A DNA stretch of 64,000 nucleotides from an uncultured Xanthomonas sp. (GCA_943912265.1 CALTTS010000010.1:62001-126000); one strand, 5' to 3'. Shown: positions 18,464 through 27,347, counted from the first letter of the stretch. Program-made: numbers and translations. The notes: a model not told the origin generated them from the letters alone.

Positions 18464-18511
18464 GGTCGGGCTCACTTCCCGACAATAAATTGCCCGGGCC
18501 TGAACCCGACC
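18464..18511. repeat. Imperfect inverted repeat at the right edge of the AT-rich insert
   Basis: GGTCGGG (18464-18470) is matched by CCCGACC (18505-18511). The arms extend imperfectly (GGTCGGGCTCA against TGAACCCGACC). It lies just after the small acidic gene and before the fbp stop. It may be a REP-like element or a terminator for the island; no T-run is present. Confidence 0.45.
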
Positions 18512-18521
18512 CCGCTCTCCC

Positions 18522-19544
18522 TCACTCCGCCGCCTTGTCGCTTTCCACGTGGTAACGGGTGGCCTCGGCCACTTCGTTCTTCGAGCCGAGGAACACGGGC
18601 ACGCGCTGGTGCAGGCCGGTGGGGGCGATGTCGAGGATGCGGCTGCGGCCGTTGGTGGCGGCGCCGCCGGCCTGTTCGATCAGCAGGCTCATCGGGTTGG
18701 CTTCGTACATCAGGCGCAGCTTGCCGGGCTTGGTCGGGTCCTTCCTGTCCCACGGGTAGATGAAGATGCCGCCGCGGGTGAGGATGCGGTGCACGTCGGC
18801 CACCATGCTCGCAATCCAGCGCATGTTGAAGTCCTTGCCGCGCGCGCCTTCCTTGCCGGCCAGCAGGTCGGCCACGTAGGCCTGCATCGGGGCTTCCCAG
18901 TGGCGCTGGTTGGACATGTTGATGGCGAATTCCTTCGTGTCCGCCGGCACCTGCATGCCGCGCGTGGTCAGCAGGAAGCTGCCGGTCTCGCGGTCCAGGG
19001 TGAAGGCGTGGGTGCCGTGGCCGACGGTCAGCACCAGCATGGTGCTGGGCCCGTAGATGCAGTAGCCGGCGGCCACCTGCTCGGTGCCCGGCTGCAGGAA
19101 ATGCTCATCCTTCACTTCCCCGGTGCCGGCCGGGGCGCGCAGCACCGAGAAGATGGTGCCCACCGAGACGTTGACGTCGATGTTGGAGCTGCCGTCCAGC
19201 GGGTCGAACAGCAGCAGGAAGTCGCCGCGCGGGTATTGCGCCGGCACCGGCTGGCAGTGGTCCATCTCCTCGGAGGCGCTGGCGGCCAGATGACCGCCCC
19301 AGGCGTTGGCTTCCAGCAGGATCTCGTTGCTGATGACGTCCAGCTTCTTCTGTGCTTCGCCCTGGATGTTGCCGGTGCCGGCTTCGCCGAGCACGCCGCC
19401 GAGCGCGCCCTTGCCCACGGCGATGGCGATGCTGGTGCAGGCACGGGAGACGATGGTGACGAGCTGGCGCAGTTCGGCATTGATGCGGCCGGCCTGCTGT
19501 TCTTCGATCAGGAAGCGGGTCAGCGAAATCGGGGCGTTGGACAT
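18522..19544 (-). CDS. fbp: Fructose-1,6-bisphosphatase class I
   Basis: The 340-residue enzyme hydrolyses fructose 1,6-bisphosphate to fructose 6-phosphate in gluconeogenesis. It shows the metal and phosphate motif FDPLDGSSNIDVN, the substrate-binding block YGPSTMLVLT and the C-terminal GGIFIYPWDRKD...KLRLMYEANPMS. ATG at 19544 (MSNAPISLTRFL) is the family-like start; ten further in-frame codons upstream are not needed. It ends close to the AT-rich insert. Its presence fits growth on lactate, whose operon lies nearby. Confidence 0.95.
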   Translation of the reverse strand: MSNAPISLTRFLIEEQQAGRINAELRQLVTIVSRACTSIAIAVGKGALGGVLGEAGTGNIQGEAQKKLDVISNEILLEANAWGGHLAASASEEMDHCQPVPAQYPRGDFLLLFDPLDGSSNIDVNVSVGTIFSVLRAPAGTGEVKDEHFLQPGTEQVAAGYCIYGPSTMLVLTVGHGTHAFTLDRETGSFLLTTRGMQVPADTKEFAINMSNQRHWEAPMQAYVADLLAGKEGARGKDFNMRWIASMVADVHRILTRGGIFIYPWDRKDPTKPGKLRLMYEANPMSLLIEQAGGAATNGRSRILDIAPTGLHQRVPVFLGSKNEVAEATRYHVESDKAAE

Positions 19545-19632
19545 GGCGTGGCGTGGTGGCGGGAGTGCATGCATTGTCCGTGCGCAAGGCGGCGTTGCAA
19601 GCTGCGGCTATGCTGCAAGCGTTTGCACTGCG

Positions 19633-20955
19633 ATGCCGCCGACCATGCCCGCCCTGTTTCCGTCCAGCCTGCTCTCCTCCGGCCCGCCCGCATCGGGCCT
19701 GCTCTCCTCCGCCATGCCCATGCCCGGCTCCGCCGTGTGGCTGTCGCTGTCCTCCGCGCTCGGGCTGGGCCTGCTGATCGGGCTGGTGCGCGAACGCGCG
19801 CATGCCGACGGCCCGCTCGCCATCGCCGGCTTGCGCACCCATGCGCTGCTGGCGCTGGCCGGCGCGGTGGCCACGCTGCTGGGCCACGGCGCGCTGCCGG
19901 TGGTGCTGGCCGCCGTGGCCGTGCTGGCGGCACTGGCCTACCGGGCCACCCGCGCGGACGACCCAGGCCTGACCGGCGAAGTGGCCCTGTTGCTGACCAC
20001 GTTGCTGGGCGGGCTGGCCGTGGCCTCGCCCATGCTGGCCACGGCGCTGGCGGTGGTGGTGGCGCTGCTGCTGTATGCCAAGGCGCCGCTGCACCGCTTC
20101 AGCCGGCAGCTGCTGACCGAGCGCGAAGTCTCCGACGGGCTGATGTTGCTGGCGGCCGCGCTGGTGGTACTGCCGGCCTTGCCGGACCGCGGGCTTGGCC
20201 CGTTCGGGGCGATCAACCCGGCCACCATCTGGAAACTGGTGGTGCTGGTGATGGCGGTAAGCGCGCTGGGCCATATCTGCCTGCGGCTGGTGGGCAGCCG
20301 CTGGGGGCTGGCGGTGGCGGGCTTCTTTGCCGGTTATGTCTCGTCCACCGCGGCGGTGCTCGGCTTCGGCCAGCGCGTGCGCGAGACGCCCGGGCTGCTG
20401 CGCTCGGCGGTGGCCGCCGCGTTGCTGGCCAATCTGGCCTCGTTGAGCCTGTGCGCGCCAGTGCTGGCCGCTGTATCGCCGGCAGCGCTGGCGGCGGTAT
20501 GGCCGGTGCTGGCGGCGGTGGGCGGGGTGTTGCTGGGCGGCGGCCTGCTGGGCCTGCGCATGGGCCGCGGCGAACAGGCCGCGCCGCCCGCAGCAGAAAG
20601 CCGCATGTTCCGTTTCGGCCAGGCGCTGGGGTTTGCCCTCGTGGTGGCCACGCTGACCCTGGTGACGGCTGCGCTGTCGGCGTGGATCGGCGCGCAGGGC
20701 GCGATGCTGGCGGCGGTGCTGACCGCCTCGGTCGAAGTGCATGCGGCGGTGGCGACGCTGGCCGGCCAGTTCGCCCGCGGCGCGCTCGACCCCGCCCAGG
20801 CGCGCGCGTGGATGACCGCGCTGCTCGGCGCCGGGCTGGTGGTGAAGTCGGCGATGGCCTGGGTCAGCGGCGGCCGCGCCTACGGCCTGCGCGTGGCGGC
20901 CGGATTGATGGCGGCGCTGGCCGCCGGCATCGCCGCGACCGTCGCGCTGGCCTGA
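19633..20955 (+). CDS. MgtC/SapB-like membrane protein with DUF4010 domain
   Basis: About 440 residues form a highly hydrophobic protein with roughly a dozen segments. The N-terminal part (SSALGLGLLIGLVRERAHA, followed by GLRTHALLALAGAVATLLG) is the MgtC/SapB domain. The longer remainder with FAGYVSSTAAVLGFG is typical of DUF4010. Fused proteins of this kind are inner-membrane proteins of unknown function; MgtC itself affects magnesium and phosphate homeostasis. The start is uncertain: ATG codons at 19633, 19645 and 19714 are in frame, and the first helix begins only after the last of them. Confidence 0.8.
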   Translation: MPPTMPALFPSSLLSSGPPASGLLSSAMPMPGSAVWLSLSSALGLGLLIGLVRERAHADGPLAIAGLRTHALLALAGAVATLLGHGALPVVLAAVAVLAALAYRATRADDPGLTGEVALLLTTLLGGLAVASPMLATALAVVVALLLYAKAPLHRFSRQLLTEREVSDGLMLLAAALVVLPALPDRGLGPFGAINPATIWKLVVLVMAVSALGHICLRLVGSRWGLAVAGFFAGYVSSTAAVLGFGQRVRETPGLLRSAVAAALLANLASLSLCAPVLAAVSPAALAAVWPVLAAVGGVLLGGGLLGLRMGRGEQAAPPAAESRMFRFGQALGFALVVATLTLVTAALSAWIGAQGAMLAAVLTASVEVHAAVATLAGQFARGALDPAQARAWMTALLGAGLVVKSAMAWVSGGRAYGLRVAAGLMAALAAGIAATVALA

Positions 20956-20987
20956 ACCGGCGGCCCGCGCACGCGGCATGCCCGGGC

Positions 20988-21007
20988 CGGCCGGGTTTCC
21001 CCGGCCG
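20988..21007. terminator. Hairpin between convergent genes
   Basis: CGGCCGGG (20988-20995) and CCCGGCCG (21000-21007) pair perfectly around a TTTC loop, between the stops of the DUF4010 gene and the response regulator. No T-run follows, so it is only a candidate bidirectional terminator. Confidence 0.4.
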
Positions 21008-21011
21008 CGCT

Positions 21012-21656
21012 TCAGATGATGCGCAGGGTGATCGCCTTGAGCACGGCGCGGGTGCGGTCGCGGGTGCCCAGCTTGTCGAGGATGGTGGAAACGTAGTTCT
21101 TCACCGTGCCTTCGGCGAGGAACAGCGTGCGCGCGATTTCCTTGTTGGAATAGCCGCCGGCCAGCAGCCGCAGGATCGCCACCTCCTTGTCGCCGAAGGT
21201 GTCGCTGGGTGCGCCCTGGTCGCGGTAGGCGTAGCGCGCGCGCACCGGGTCGGTGCTGACCGGCTGCAGCAGGGTTGCGCCGGCGGCCACGCGCTCGATG
21301 GCCTCGCGCAAATCTTCCGGCGCGGCGTCCTTGAGCAGGAAGCCCTGCGCGCCGGCCGCGCGCGCGCGCAGCAGCAGGTCGGCCTCGTCGAAGGTGGTGA
21401 GCAGCAGCACCGGCGTGGCATCGCCGCGCTCACGCAGTCGGGTCAGGGCGGCGATGCCGTCCATGCCGGGCATGCGGATGTCGCTGAGCACCACGTCCAC
21501 CGGCGTGGCGGCCAGTTTGGCGAGCAAGTCTTCTCCACCATCCGCCTCGAAGGCGACGACGACCCCCTGCCGCTCCAGCAAGGCGCGCAGGCCGGCCCGC
21601 ACCAGCGCCTGATCGTCGGCCAGCGCGACGCGCACCGGCGTTGCCGAAGCGCTCAT
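21012..21656 (-). CDS. NarL/LuxR-family response regulator
   Basis: The 214-residue protein has an N-terminal receiver domain with acidic pocket (ALADDQ) and phospho-acceptor Asp59 (VLSDIRMPG), and conserved Thr and Lys residues (LLTTFDEA, LLKDA). A C-terminal LuxR-type helix-turn-helix follows (KEVAILRLLAGGYSNKEIARTLFLAEGTVKNYVSTILDKL). It is coupled to the kinase gene by an ATGA overlap, so the two form a DesK/DesR-like two-component pair. Its regulon is not evident from the neighbourhood. Confidence 0.93.
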   Translation of the reverse strand: MSASATPVRVALADDQALVRAGLRALLERQGVVVAFEADGGEDLLAKLAATPVDVVLSDIRMPGMDGIAALTRLRERGDATPVLLLTTFDEADLLLRARAAGAQGFLLKDAAPEDLREAIERVAAGATLLQPVSTDPVRARYAYRDQGAPSDTFGDKEVAILRLLAGGYSNKEIARTLFLAEGTVKNYVSTILDKLGTRDRTRAVLKAITLRII

Positions 21657-22756
21657 GCCGGCAGCCTCGCGTCGATGCTCAGATGGCCGGCCGGGGCGAT
21701 GGCCAGCTGCAGGGTGCCGCGCGCGGCGGCGATGCGCTCGCGCATGCCGGCCAGCCCGTTGCCTTCGCGCAGCGGGCCGCGCACGTGGCCGTCGTCGTGG
21801 ATGTGCAGGCGCAGGCCGTCGCCATCGCGGGCGAGGTGCACGTCCAGCACGCGTGCGTGGCTGTGGCGCGCGGCGTTGGTCAGCGCCTCCTGCACCACGC
21901 GCAGCAGGGTTTCGGCCTGCGCCGGGTCGCCGACCTGCACGCCCGGGTCGATGCGCAGGCACAAGGCGGGCTGGGGCAGCGGTGCGGCCAGCGCGCGGAT
22001 GGCGGTTTCCAGATCCACCCCGCGGGTGTCGCGCAGGGTGCGCACCACGTCGCGCAGGTCTTCCAGCAGTTCGGCCGAAAGTTGCTCGGCCATGCCGATT
22101 TCCGTCCGCCCGGCCAGCGCCGGCTCGGCCGCCAGCGCGCGCAGGTTGAGCTTGAGCGCGGTGAGTTTGTGCCCGGCCACGTCGTGCAGTTCGCGCGCCA
22201 CCCGCAGGCGCTCGGCATCGCGCGCACTGTCGGCCAGCAGCGCGCGGGTGGCCAGCAGATCGGCATTGACCAGCGCCAGCGCGTCGCGCGCGCGTTCGGC
22301 CCGGGTGGCGTAATGCACGCACAAGCCGGCGAACAACTGGAAACTGGCGTTGACGGTCATCACCGTGAACGGGTTGCCCAGACCAGCGCGGTGCAGGATC
22401 AGCCAGAAGCCGGCATTGACGGCCAGCGCCGCGGGCACCAGCACCCGCGTCGGCCACAGCCCGGCGGCCACCGCGACCCAGATCACCAGCAGCACCGGCG
22501 CCACGCCGGGACGCGGGTCCAGCCCGATCAGCGACAGCGCGATGAACGGCATCGCGCCGGTGGCGATGCGCATCCGCCAGCCGCGGCAGGCCGTCAGCAC
22601 CAGATACAGGAACAAGGCGGTGAACAGCCCCAGCAACGCCCAGCCGAGCGCGCGCTGGCCGAGGTCCACGTAACGCATCACCAGCGCGATCGCGCCCAGC
22701 GCGAACAGGCCGGCAAGGGTCAGGGGTTGCAGCAGGCGGTGCAGGATCTCGCGCAT
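21653..22756 (-). CDS. Membrane sensor histidine kinase (HisKA_3/DesK-like)
   Basis: The 367-residue protein has about five membrane segments in the first 150 residues. A HisKA_3 dimerisation domain follows with His191 in RVARELHDVAGHKLTALKLNL-type sequence, then a HATPase domain (VVQEALTNAARHSHA, HDDGHVRGPLREGNGLAGMRER). The absence of a large extracytoplasmic loop suggests sensing in the membrane. ATG at 22756 starts just before the first helix. It precedes and overlaps the response regulator gene by four bases. Confidence 0.9.
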   Translation of the reverse strand: MREILHRLLQPLTLAGLFALGAIALVMRYVDLGQRALGWALLGLFTALFLYLVLTACRGWRMRIATGAMPFIALSLIGLDPRPGVAPVLLVIWVAVAAGLWPTRVLVPAALAVNAGFWLILHRAGLGNPFTVMTVNASFQLFAGLCVHYATRAERARDALALVNADLLATRALLADSARDAERLRVARELHDVAGHKLTALKLNLRALAAEPALAGRTEIGMAEQLSAELLEDLRDVVRTLRDTRGVDLETAIRALAAPLPQPALCLRIDPGVQVGDPAQAETLLRVVQEALTNAARHSHARVLDVHLARDGDGLRLHIHDDGHVRGPLREGNGLAGMRERIAAARGTLQLAIAPAGHLSIDARLPA

Positions 22757-22907
22757 GCCGCCATGCTGCGCAGCGCGCGCCGCCATGGCAATGGCCCGCC
22801 GCGCGAAAGTGACTTCCGGCAGGGCCGATCGACGACTTCCGGCCCTGCATGCGATGCGGGCCCGCGCGGACACTGTCGCCAATCCCGCCGCTTGCAGGAA
22901 CACCGCC

Positions 22908-23480
22908 ATGTCCATGCTGCCGACCAGCCTGTTCCTTGCCCTCAACGTCGCCTGGCTTGCACTGGAGCTGTGGCTCGGGCTGCGGCGCAAGTCCGGTGGC
23001 GATGCCCGCCACGATGCCGGTACCTTGCGCCTGCTGCACATGGCGATCTATCCGGCCATCGCGCTGGCGGTGTTCATCGCCTTCCACCGCGACGGGCGCC
23101 TGCCGGAAAGCTGGCATGTGCCGCTGCAGTGGGCCGGCAGCGGCCTGATCGCCGCCGGGCTGGCCCTGCGGCTATGGGCCATCCGCACGCTGGACCGTTT
23201 TTTCACCGTGGACGTGCGCATCCACGACGGGCAGGAACTGATCGGCCACGGCCCGTACCGCCACCTGCGCCATCCGTCCTACACCGGCGCGTTGCTGGCC
23301 TTCGCCGGCTTGGCGGCCGGGCTGGGCAACGGGGTTTCGGCCGGCGTGTTGCTGGTGCCGGTGATCGCCGCATTCGTGGTGCGCATCCGGGTGGAGGAAC
23401 GCACGCTGGCGGCGGCTTTCCCGCACAGCTTCCCGGCCTACGCCCGGCAACGCCGGCGGCTGCTGCCGGGCCTGTGGTGA
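22908..23480 (+). CDS. Isoprenylcysteine carboxyl methyltransferase-like membrane protein
   Basis: The 190-residue protein has about five hydrophobic segments and the C-terminal ICMT/PEMT signature GPYRHLRHPSYTGALL with a final RVEERTLAAAFP. Members of this fold methylate prenylcysteines, phospholipids or small molecules using S-adenosylmethionine; bacterial substrates are mostly unknown. ATG at 22908 starts right before the first helix, and a second ATG lies two codons later. It ends only five bases before the first lactate operator. Confidence 0.8.
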   Translation: MSMLPTSLFLALNVAWLALELWLGLRRKSGGDARHDAGTLRLLHMAIYPAIALAVFIAFHRDGRLPESWHVPLQWAGSGLIAAGLALRLWAIRTLDRFFTVDVRIHDGQELIGHGPYRHLRHPSYTGALLAFAGLAAGLGNGVSAGVLLVPVIAAFVVRIRVEERTLAAAFPHSFPAYARQRRRLLPGLW

Positions 23481-23485
23481 CGCAT

Positions 23486-23502
23486 TATTGGTAATACCAA
23501 TA
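23486..23502. promoter_or_regulatory. LldR-type operator 1 (O1)
   Basis: TATTGGTAATACCAATA is a perfect 17-bp palindrome centred at 23494. It fits the TTGGTnnnACCAA pattern of FadR-subfamily GntR regulators such as PdhR and LldR. It lies upstream of lldP, and the GntR regulator gene is in the same operon. Identity with O2 extends to 21 bases. Confidence 0.85.
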
Positions 23503-23506
23503 TGGA

Positions 23507-23536
23507 TTGCCGGTTGGACCGATGCCAAGGTCTAAT
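23507..23536 (+). promoter_or_regulatory. Possible lldP promoter between the two operators
   Basis: TTGCCG (23507-23512) and TCTAAT (23531-23536) are separated by 18 bases. The -10 box matches five of six consensus positions and the -35 box four of six. The pair lies right after O1 and before O2, a position suited to repression. Confidence 0.45.
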
Positions 23537-23594
23537 GGCGAAGCAAAGCCGGAATGCCCGACATTCCGGCGATGCCACTTCGCACACGCCTCTT

Positions 23595-23611
23595 TATTGG
23601 TAATACCAATA
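23595..23611. promoter_or_regulatory. LldR-type operator 2 (O2)
   Basis: This is an exact second copy of the 17-bp palindrome TATTGGTAATACCAATA, centred at 23603, 109 bases from O1 and about 76 bases upstream of the lldP ATG. The spacing is near ten helical turns and would allow looping by a bound repressor. Confidence 0.85.
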
Positions 23612-23687
23612 TGGCTGGTGCGGCGTGCAACCGCCGCGCCGTCCTGCCGGATGGCGCCCTTCGCACCGTCCACTGGGAACCACCGCC

Positions 23688-25364
23688 ATGCCGCAGGCCT
23701 GGGAACAACTCTACGACCCGGCCGGCAACCTCTGGTTGTCGAGCCTGATCGCGCTGCTGCCGATCGCCTTCTTCTTCGTCGCCCTGGCCGTGCTGCGCAT
23801 GAAAGGCTGGCTGGCCGGCACGCTGACCGTCGTCATCGCGCTGGCGGTGGCGCTGTTTTTCTACCGGATGCCGGTGGACCGGGCGCTGGCCTCGGCGGTG
23901 TACGGCTTCTTCTACGGCCTGTGGCCGATCGCGTGGATCATCATCGGCGCGGTTTTCCTCTACAAGGTGTCGGTGAAGACCGGACAGTTCGACATCATCC
24001 GCAGCTCGATCCTGTCCATCACCGAGGACCAGCGCCTGCAGATGCTGCTGGTGGGCTTCTCGTTCGGCGCGTTCCTGGAGGGCGCGGCCGGCTTCGGCGC
24101 GCCGGTGGCGATCACCGCGGCGCTGCTGGTGGGGCTGGGCTTCCGCCCGCTGTACGCGGCCGGGCTGTGCCTGATCGTCAACACCGCGCCGGTGGCGTTC
24201 GGCGCGCTGGGCATCCCGATCATCGTCGCCGGCCAGGTCACCGGGCTGGACGCCTTCGACATCGGCGCGATGGCCGGCCGCCAGCTGCCGTTCCTGGTGC
24301 CGATCGTGCTGTTCTGGATCATGGCGATCATGGACGGCTGGCGCGGCGTGAAGGAAACCTGGCCGGCGGTGCTGGTGGCCGGCGGCTCGTTCGCCCTGTC
24401 GCAGTACCTGACCTCCAACTTCATCGGCCCGGAGCTGCCGGACATCACCTCCTCGCTGGTGTCGCTGGTGTGCCTGACCGCGTTCCTGAAGGTATGGAAG
24501 CCCAGGCACATCTTCCGCTTCGCCCCGGAGCCGGGCGAGGCGGTACCGGCCCCGGCCGCCGCCGCGGTGGCCGGTGCCGGGCGCAAGTACAGCTTCGGCC
24601 AGGTGCTGAAGGCGTGGTCGCCGTTCCTGGTGCTGACGGTGATGGTCACGCTGTGGAGCATCAAGCCGTTCAAGGCGCTGTTCGGCAAGGACGGCCCGCT
24701 GGCCGGCTGGGTGCTGAGCCTGCCGGTACCGCACCTGCATCAGCTGGTGCAGAAGATGCCGCCGGTGGTGCGCGAGGCCGTGCCCTACGACGCGGTGTAC
24801 AAGTTCGACTGGTTCTCGGCCACCGGCACCGCGATCCTGATCGCGGCGATCATCGCCATCGCCCTGCTGAAGATGAAGCCCAGGGCCGCGCTGGCCACCT
24901 TCGGCGAGACGGTGAACGAGCTGAAGCTGCCGATCTACTCCATCGGCATGGTGCTGGCCTTCGCCTTCATCGCCAACTACTCCGGCCTGTCGGCGACGCT
25001 GGCGCTGGCGCTGGCCCACACCGGCCATGCGTTCACGTTCTTCTCGCCGTTCCTGGGCTGGCTGGGCGTGTTCCTGACCGGCTCGGACACCTCGGCCAAC
25101 GCCCTGTTCGCCGCGCTGCAGGCCACCACGGCCCAGCAGATCGGCGTGCCCGAGGTGCTGCTGGTGGCCGCCAACACCACCGGCGGCGTGACCGGCAAGA
25201 TGATCTCGCCGCAGTCCATCGCCATTGCCTGCGCCGCGGTCGGCCTGGTCGGCAAGGAGTCGGACCTGCTGCGCTTCACGGTCAGGCACAGCCTGGCCTT
25301 CACCGTGATGGTGGGCATCATCGTCACCCTGCAGGCCTACGTGCTGCCGTGGATGATCCCCTGA
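23688..25364 (+). CDS. lldP: L-lactate permease
   Basis: The 558-residue inner-membrane protein has about twelve to fourteen hydrophobic segments and the LctP-family blocks FGAFLEGAAGFGAPVAITAALL, NTAPVAFGALG and LTGSDTSANALF near the C-terminus. It imports lactate with protons. ATG at 23688 begins MPQAWEQLYDPAGN, the usual family N-terminus. It is the first gene of the lactate operon, downstream of two operators. Confidence 0.95.
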   Translation: MPQAWEQLYDPAGNLWLSSLIALLPIAFFFVALAVLRMKGWLAGTLTVVIALAVALFFYRMPVDRALASAVYGFFYGLWPIAWIIIGAVFLYKVSVKTGQFDIIRSSILSITEDQRLQMLLVGFSFGAFLEGAAGFGAPVAITAALLVGLGFRPLYAAGLCLIVNTAPVAFGALGIPIIVAGQVTGLDAFDIGAMAGRQLPFLVPIVLFWIMAIMDGWRGVKETWPAVLVAGGSFALSQYLTSNFIGPELPDITSSLVSLVCLTAFLKVWKPRHIFRFAPEPGEAVPAPAAAAVAGAGRKYSFGQVLKAWSPFLVLTVMVTLWSIKPFKALFGKDGPLAGWVLSLPVPHLHQLVQKMPPVVREAVPYDAVYKFDWFSATGTAILIAAIIAIALLKMKPRAALATFGETVNELKLPIYSIGMVLAFAFIANYSGLSATLALALAHTGHAFTFFSPFLGWLGVFLTGSDTSANALFAALQATTAQQIGVPEVLLVAANTTGGVTGKMISPQSIAIACAAVGLVGKESDLLRFTVRHSLAFTVMVGIIVTLQAYVLPWMIP

Positions 25365-25429
25365 GCGGCGGCCGTGCCGAACCGATGAACCGGCATGCCG
25401 CGCGCGCGATGCCGATGGACAATGGCGGG

Positions 25430-26188
25430 ATGAGCACCTCCTCCCGCCTGTCCGACCGCGTCGCCGAACGGCTGCGTGCCCTGATCGCCGAACGCGGCCT
25501 CAAGCCCGGCGACCGCCTGCCGGCCGAGCGCGCGCTGGCCGCCGAACTCGGCGTCTCGCGCACCTCGCTGCGCGAGGCCATCGCCGGGCTGGCCAGCCAG
25601 GGCCTGCTGATGGCGCGCGTCGGCGGCGGCACCTACGTGCAGCCACCGGCCACGCCGCGCGCGGTCGAGGCGCTGGTGCCGTACCTGCCGCTGTTCCAGG
25701 GCGACCCGCAGTACCGCTTCGACGTGCTGGAAATCCGCCACGCGCTGGAAGGCATGGCCGCCTGGCACGCCGCCCAGCGCGCCACCGACGAGGATCGCCA
25801 GCGCATCCGCGCCGCGTTCCAGACCATGCTCGACGCACACGGCAAGGACGACCCGGCCGGCGAGGCCAGCGCCGATGCCGGCTTCCACCTGTCCATCGTC
25901 GAGGCCTCGCACAACCTGGTGCTGTTGCAGGTGATGCGCGGGCTGTTCGACCTGCTGCAGACCAACATCTCGCAGAGCCGCGAAAAACTGTACCTGTCGC
26001 CGCGCACCTTCGAGCCGCTGTCCAGCCAGCACCGCGAGCTGATGGACGGCGTGCTGGCCGGCGACCCGGAGCGCGCCCGCGCCGCGGCCTGCGACCACCT
26101 GGAATTCGTGCACAGCTCCCTGCGCACCCTCGACGAGGACGAGGCGCGCCGCGCTCGTGCCTCGCGCCTGCCACCTTCACACGGTTGA
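25430..26188 (+). CDS. lldR: GntR/FadR-family lactate-responsive regulator
   Basis: The 252-residue protein has an N-terminal winged helix-turn-helix (RVAERLRALIAERGLKPGDR, then LPAERALAAELGVSRTSLREA) and a C-terminal FCD ligand-binding domain with the metal-site histidines expected for this family (FHLSIVEASHN and a later QHRELM). LldR represses lactate genes until lactate binds. ATG at 25430 gives the family start MSTSSRLSD; in-frame ATGs at 25385 and 25409 are alternatives. The two palindromes upstream of lldP are its likely sites. Confidence 0.92.
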   Translation: MSTSSRLSDRVAERLRALIAERGLKPGDRLPAERALAAELGVSRTSLREAIAGLASQGLLMARVGGGTYVQPPATPRAVEALVPYLPLFQGDPQYRFDVLEIRHALEGMAAWHAAQRATDEDRQRIRAAFQTMLDAHGKDDPAGEASADAGFHLSIVEASHNLVLLQVMRGLFDLLQTNISQSREKLYLSPRTFEPLSSQHRELMDGVLAGDPERARAAACDHLEFVHSSLRTLDEDEARRARASRLPPSHG

Positions 26189-26191
26189 CCC

Positions 26192-27346
26192 ATGATCATT
26201 TCCGCCTCCACCGACTACCGCGCCGCAGCCGAAAGCCGCCTGCCGCCGTTCCTGTTCCACTACATCGACGGCGGCGCCTACGCCGAGCACACGCTCAAGC
26301 GCAACGTCGCCGACCTGTCCGGCATCGCGCTGCGCCAGCGCGTGCTGCGCGACATGTCCTCGCTGGACCTGTCCACCGAGCTGTTCGGCGAGAAACTCGC
26401 CATGCCGGTGGCGCTGGCGCCGGTCGGCCTGACCGGCATGTACGCGCGCCGCGGCGAGGTGCAGGCGGCGAAGGCGGCGGCCAACAAGGGCATCCCCTTC
26501 ACCCTGTCCACCGTGTCGGTGTGCCCGATCGAGGAAGTGGCGCCGGCGATCCAGGCGCAGCGGCCGATGTGGTTCCAGCTGTACGTGCTGAAGGACCGCG
26601 GCTTCATGCGCAACGCGCTGGAACGCGCGCAGGCGGCCGGCTGCTCGACGCTGGTGTTCACCGTGGACATGCCGGTGCCGGGCGCGCGCTACCGCGATGC
26701 GCATTCGGGCATGAGCGGGCCCAACGCGGCCATGCGCCGCTACGGGCAGGCGGTGACCCACCCGCGCTGGGCCTGGGACGTGGGCCTGCTCGGCCGTCCG
26801 CACGACTTGGGCAACATCTCGAAGTACCGCGGCACGCCGACCGGGCTGGAGGACTACATCGGCTGGCTTGGCGCCAATTTCGACCCGTCGATCTCGTGGA
26901 AGGACCTGGAATGGATCCGCGAGTTCTGGAAGGGGCCGATGGTGATCAAGGGCATCCTCGATCCGGACGACGCACGCGACGCGGTCAAGTTCGGCGCCGA
27001 CGGCATCGTCGTCTCCAACCACGGCGGCCGCCAGCTGGACGGCGTGCTGTCCACCGCGCGCGCACTGCCGGCCATTGCCGACGCGGTGAAGGGGCAGATC
27101 AGGATCCTCGCCGACTCGGGCATCCGCAACGGCCTGGACGTGGTGCGCATGATCGCCCTCGGCGCCGACGCGGTGCTGCTCGGCCGCGCCTTCGTCTACG
27201 CGCTGGCCGCCGCCGGCCAGGCCGGCGTGGAAAACCTGCTGGGCCTGATCGAAAAGGAAATGCGCGTGGCGATGACCCTGACCAGCGCGCGCAGCATCGC
27301 CGAGATCACCCGCGATTCGCTGGTCGACGCCGCGCCGGGCCGCTGA
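26192..27346 (+). CDS. lldD: FMN-dependent L-lactate dehydrogenase (quinone)
   Basis: The 384-residue enzyme oxidises L-lactate to pyruvate and passes electrons to the quinone pool at the inner membrane. It shows the alpha-hydroxyacid dehydrogenase pattern: an N-terminal FHYIDGGAYAE block, the catalytic SNHGGRQLDG with its histidine and arginine, and the phosphate-binding end IALGADAVLLGRAFVYAL. It starts four bases after lldR and is followed one base later by dld, so it is within the operon. Confidence 0.96.
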   Translation: MIISASTDYRAAAESRLPPFLFHYIDGGAYAEHTLKRNVADLSGIALRQRVLRDMSSLDLSTELFGEKLAMPVALAPVGLTGMYARRGEVQAAKAAANKGIPFTLSTVSVCPIEEVAPAIQAQRPMWFQLYVLKDRGFMRNALERAQAAGCSTLVFTVDMPVPGARYRDAHSGMSGPNAAMRRYGQAVTHPRWAWDVGLLGRPHDLGNISKYRGTPTGLEDYIGWLGANFDPSISWKDLEWIREFWKGPMVIKGILDPDDARDAVKFGADGIVVSNHGGRQLDGVLSTARALPAIADAVKGQIRILADSGIRNGLDVVRMIALGADAVLLGRAFVYALAAAGQAGVENLLGLIEKEMRVAMTLTSARSIAEITRDSLVDAAPGR

Positions 27347-27347
27347 G

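Noticed and set aside
23486..23614. The repeated lactate operators as insertion-site duplications
   Set aside because: They are perfect palindromes matching a known regulator pattern, and no mobile gene lies between them.
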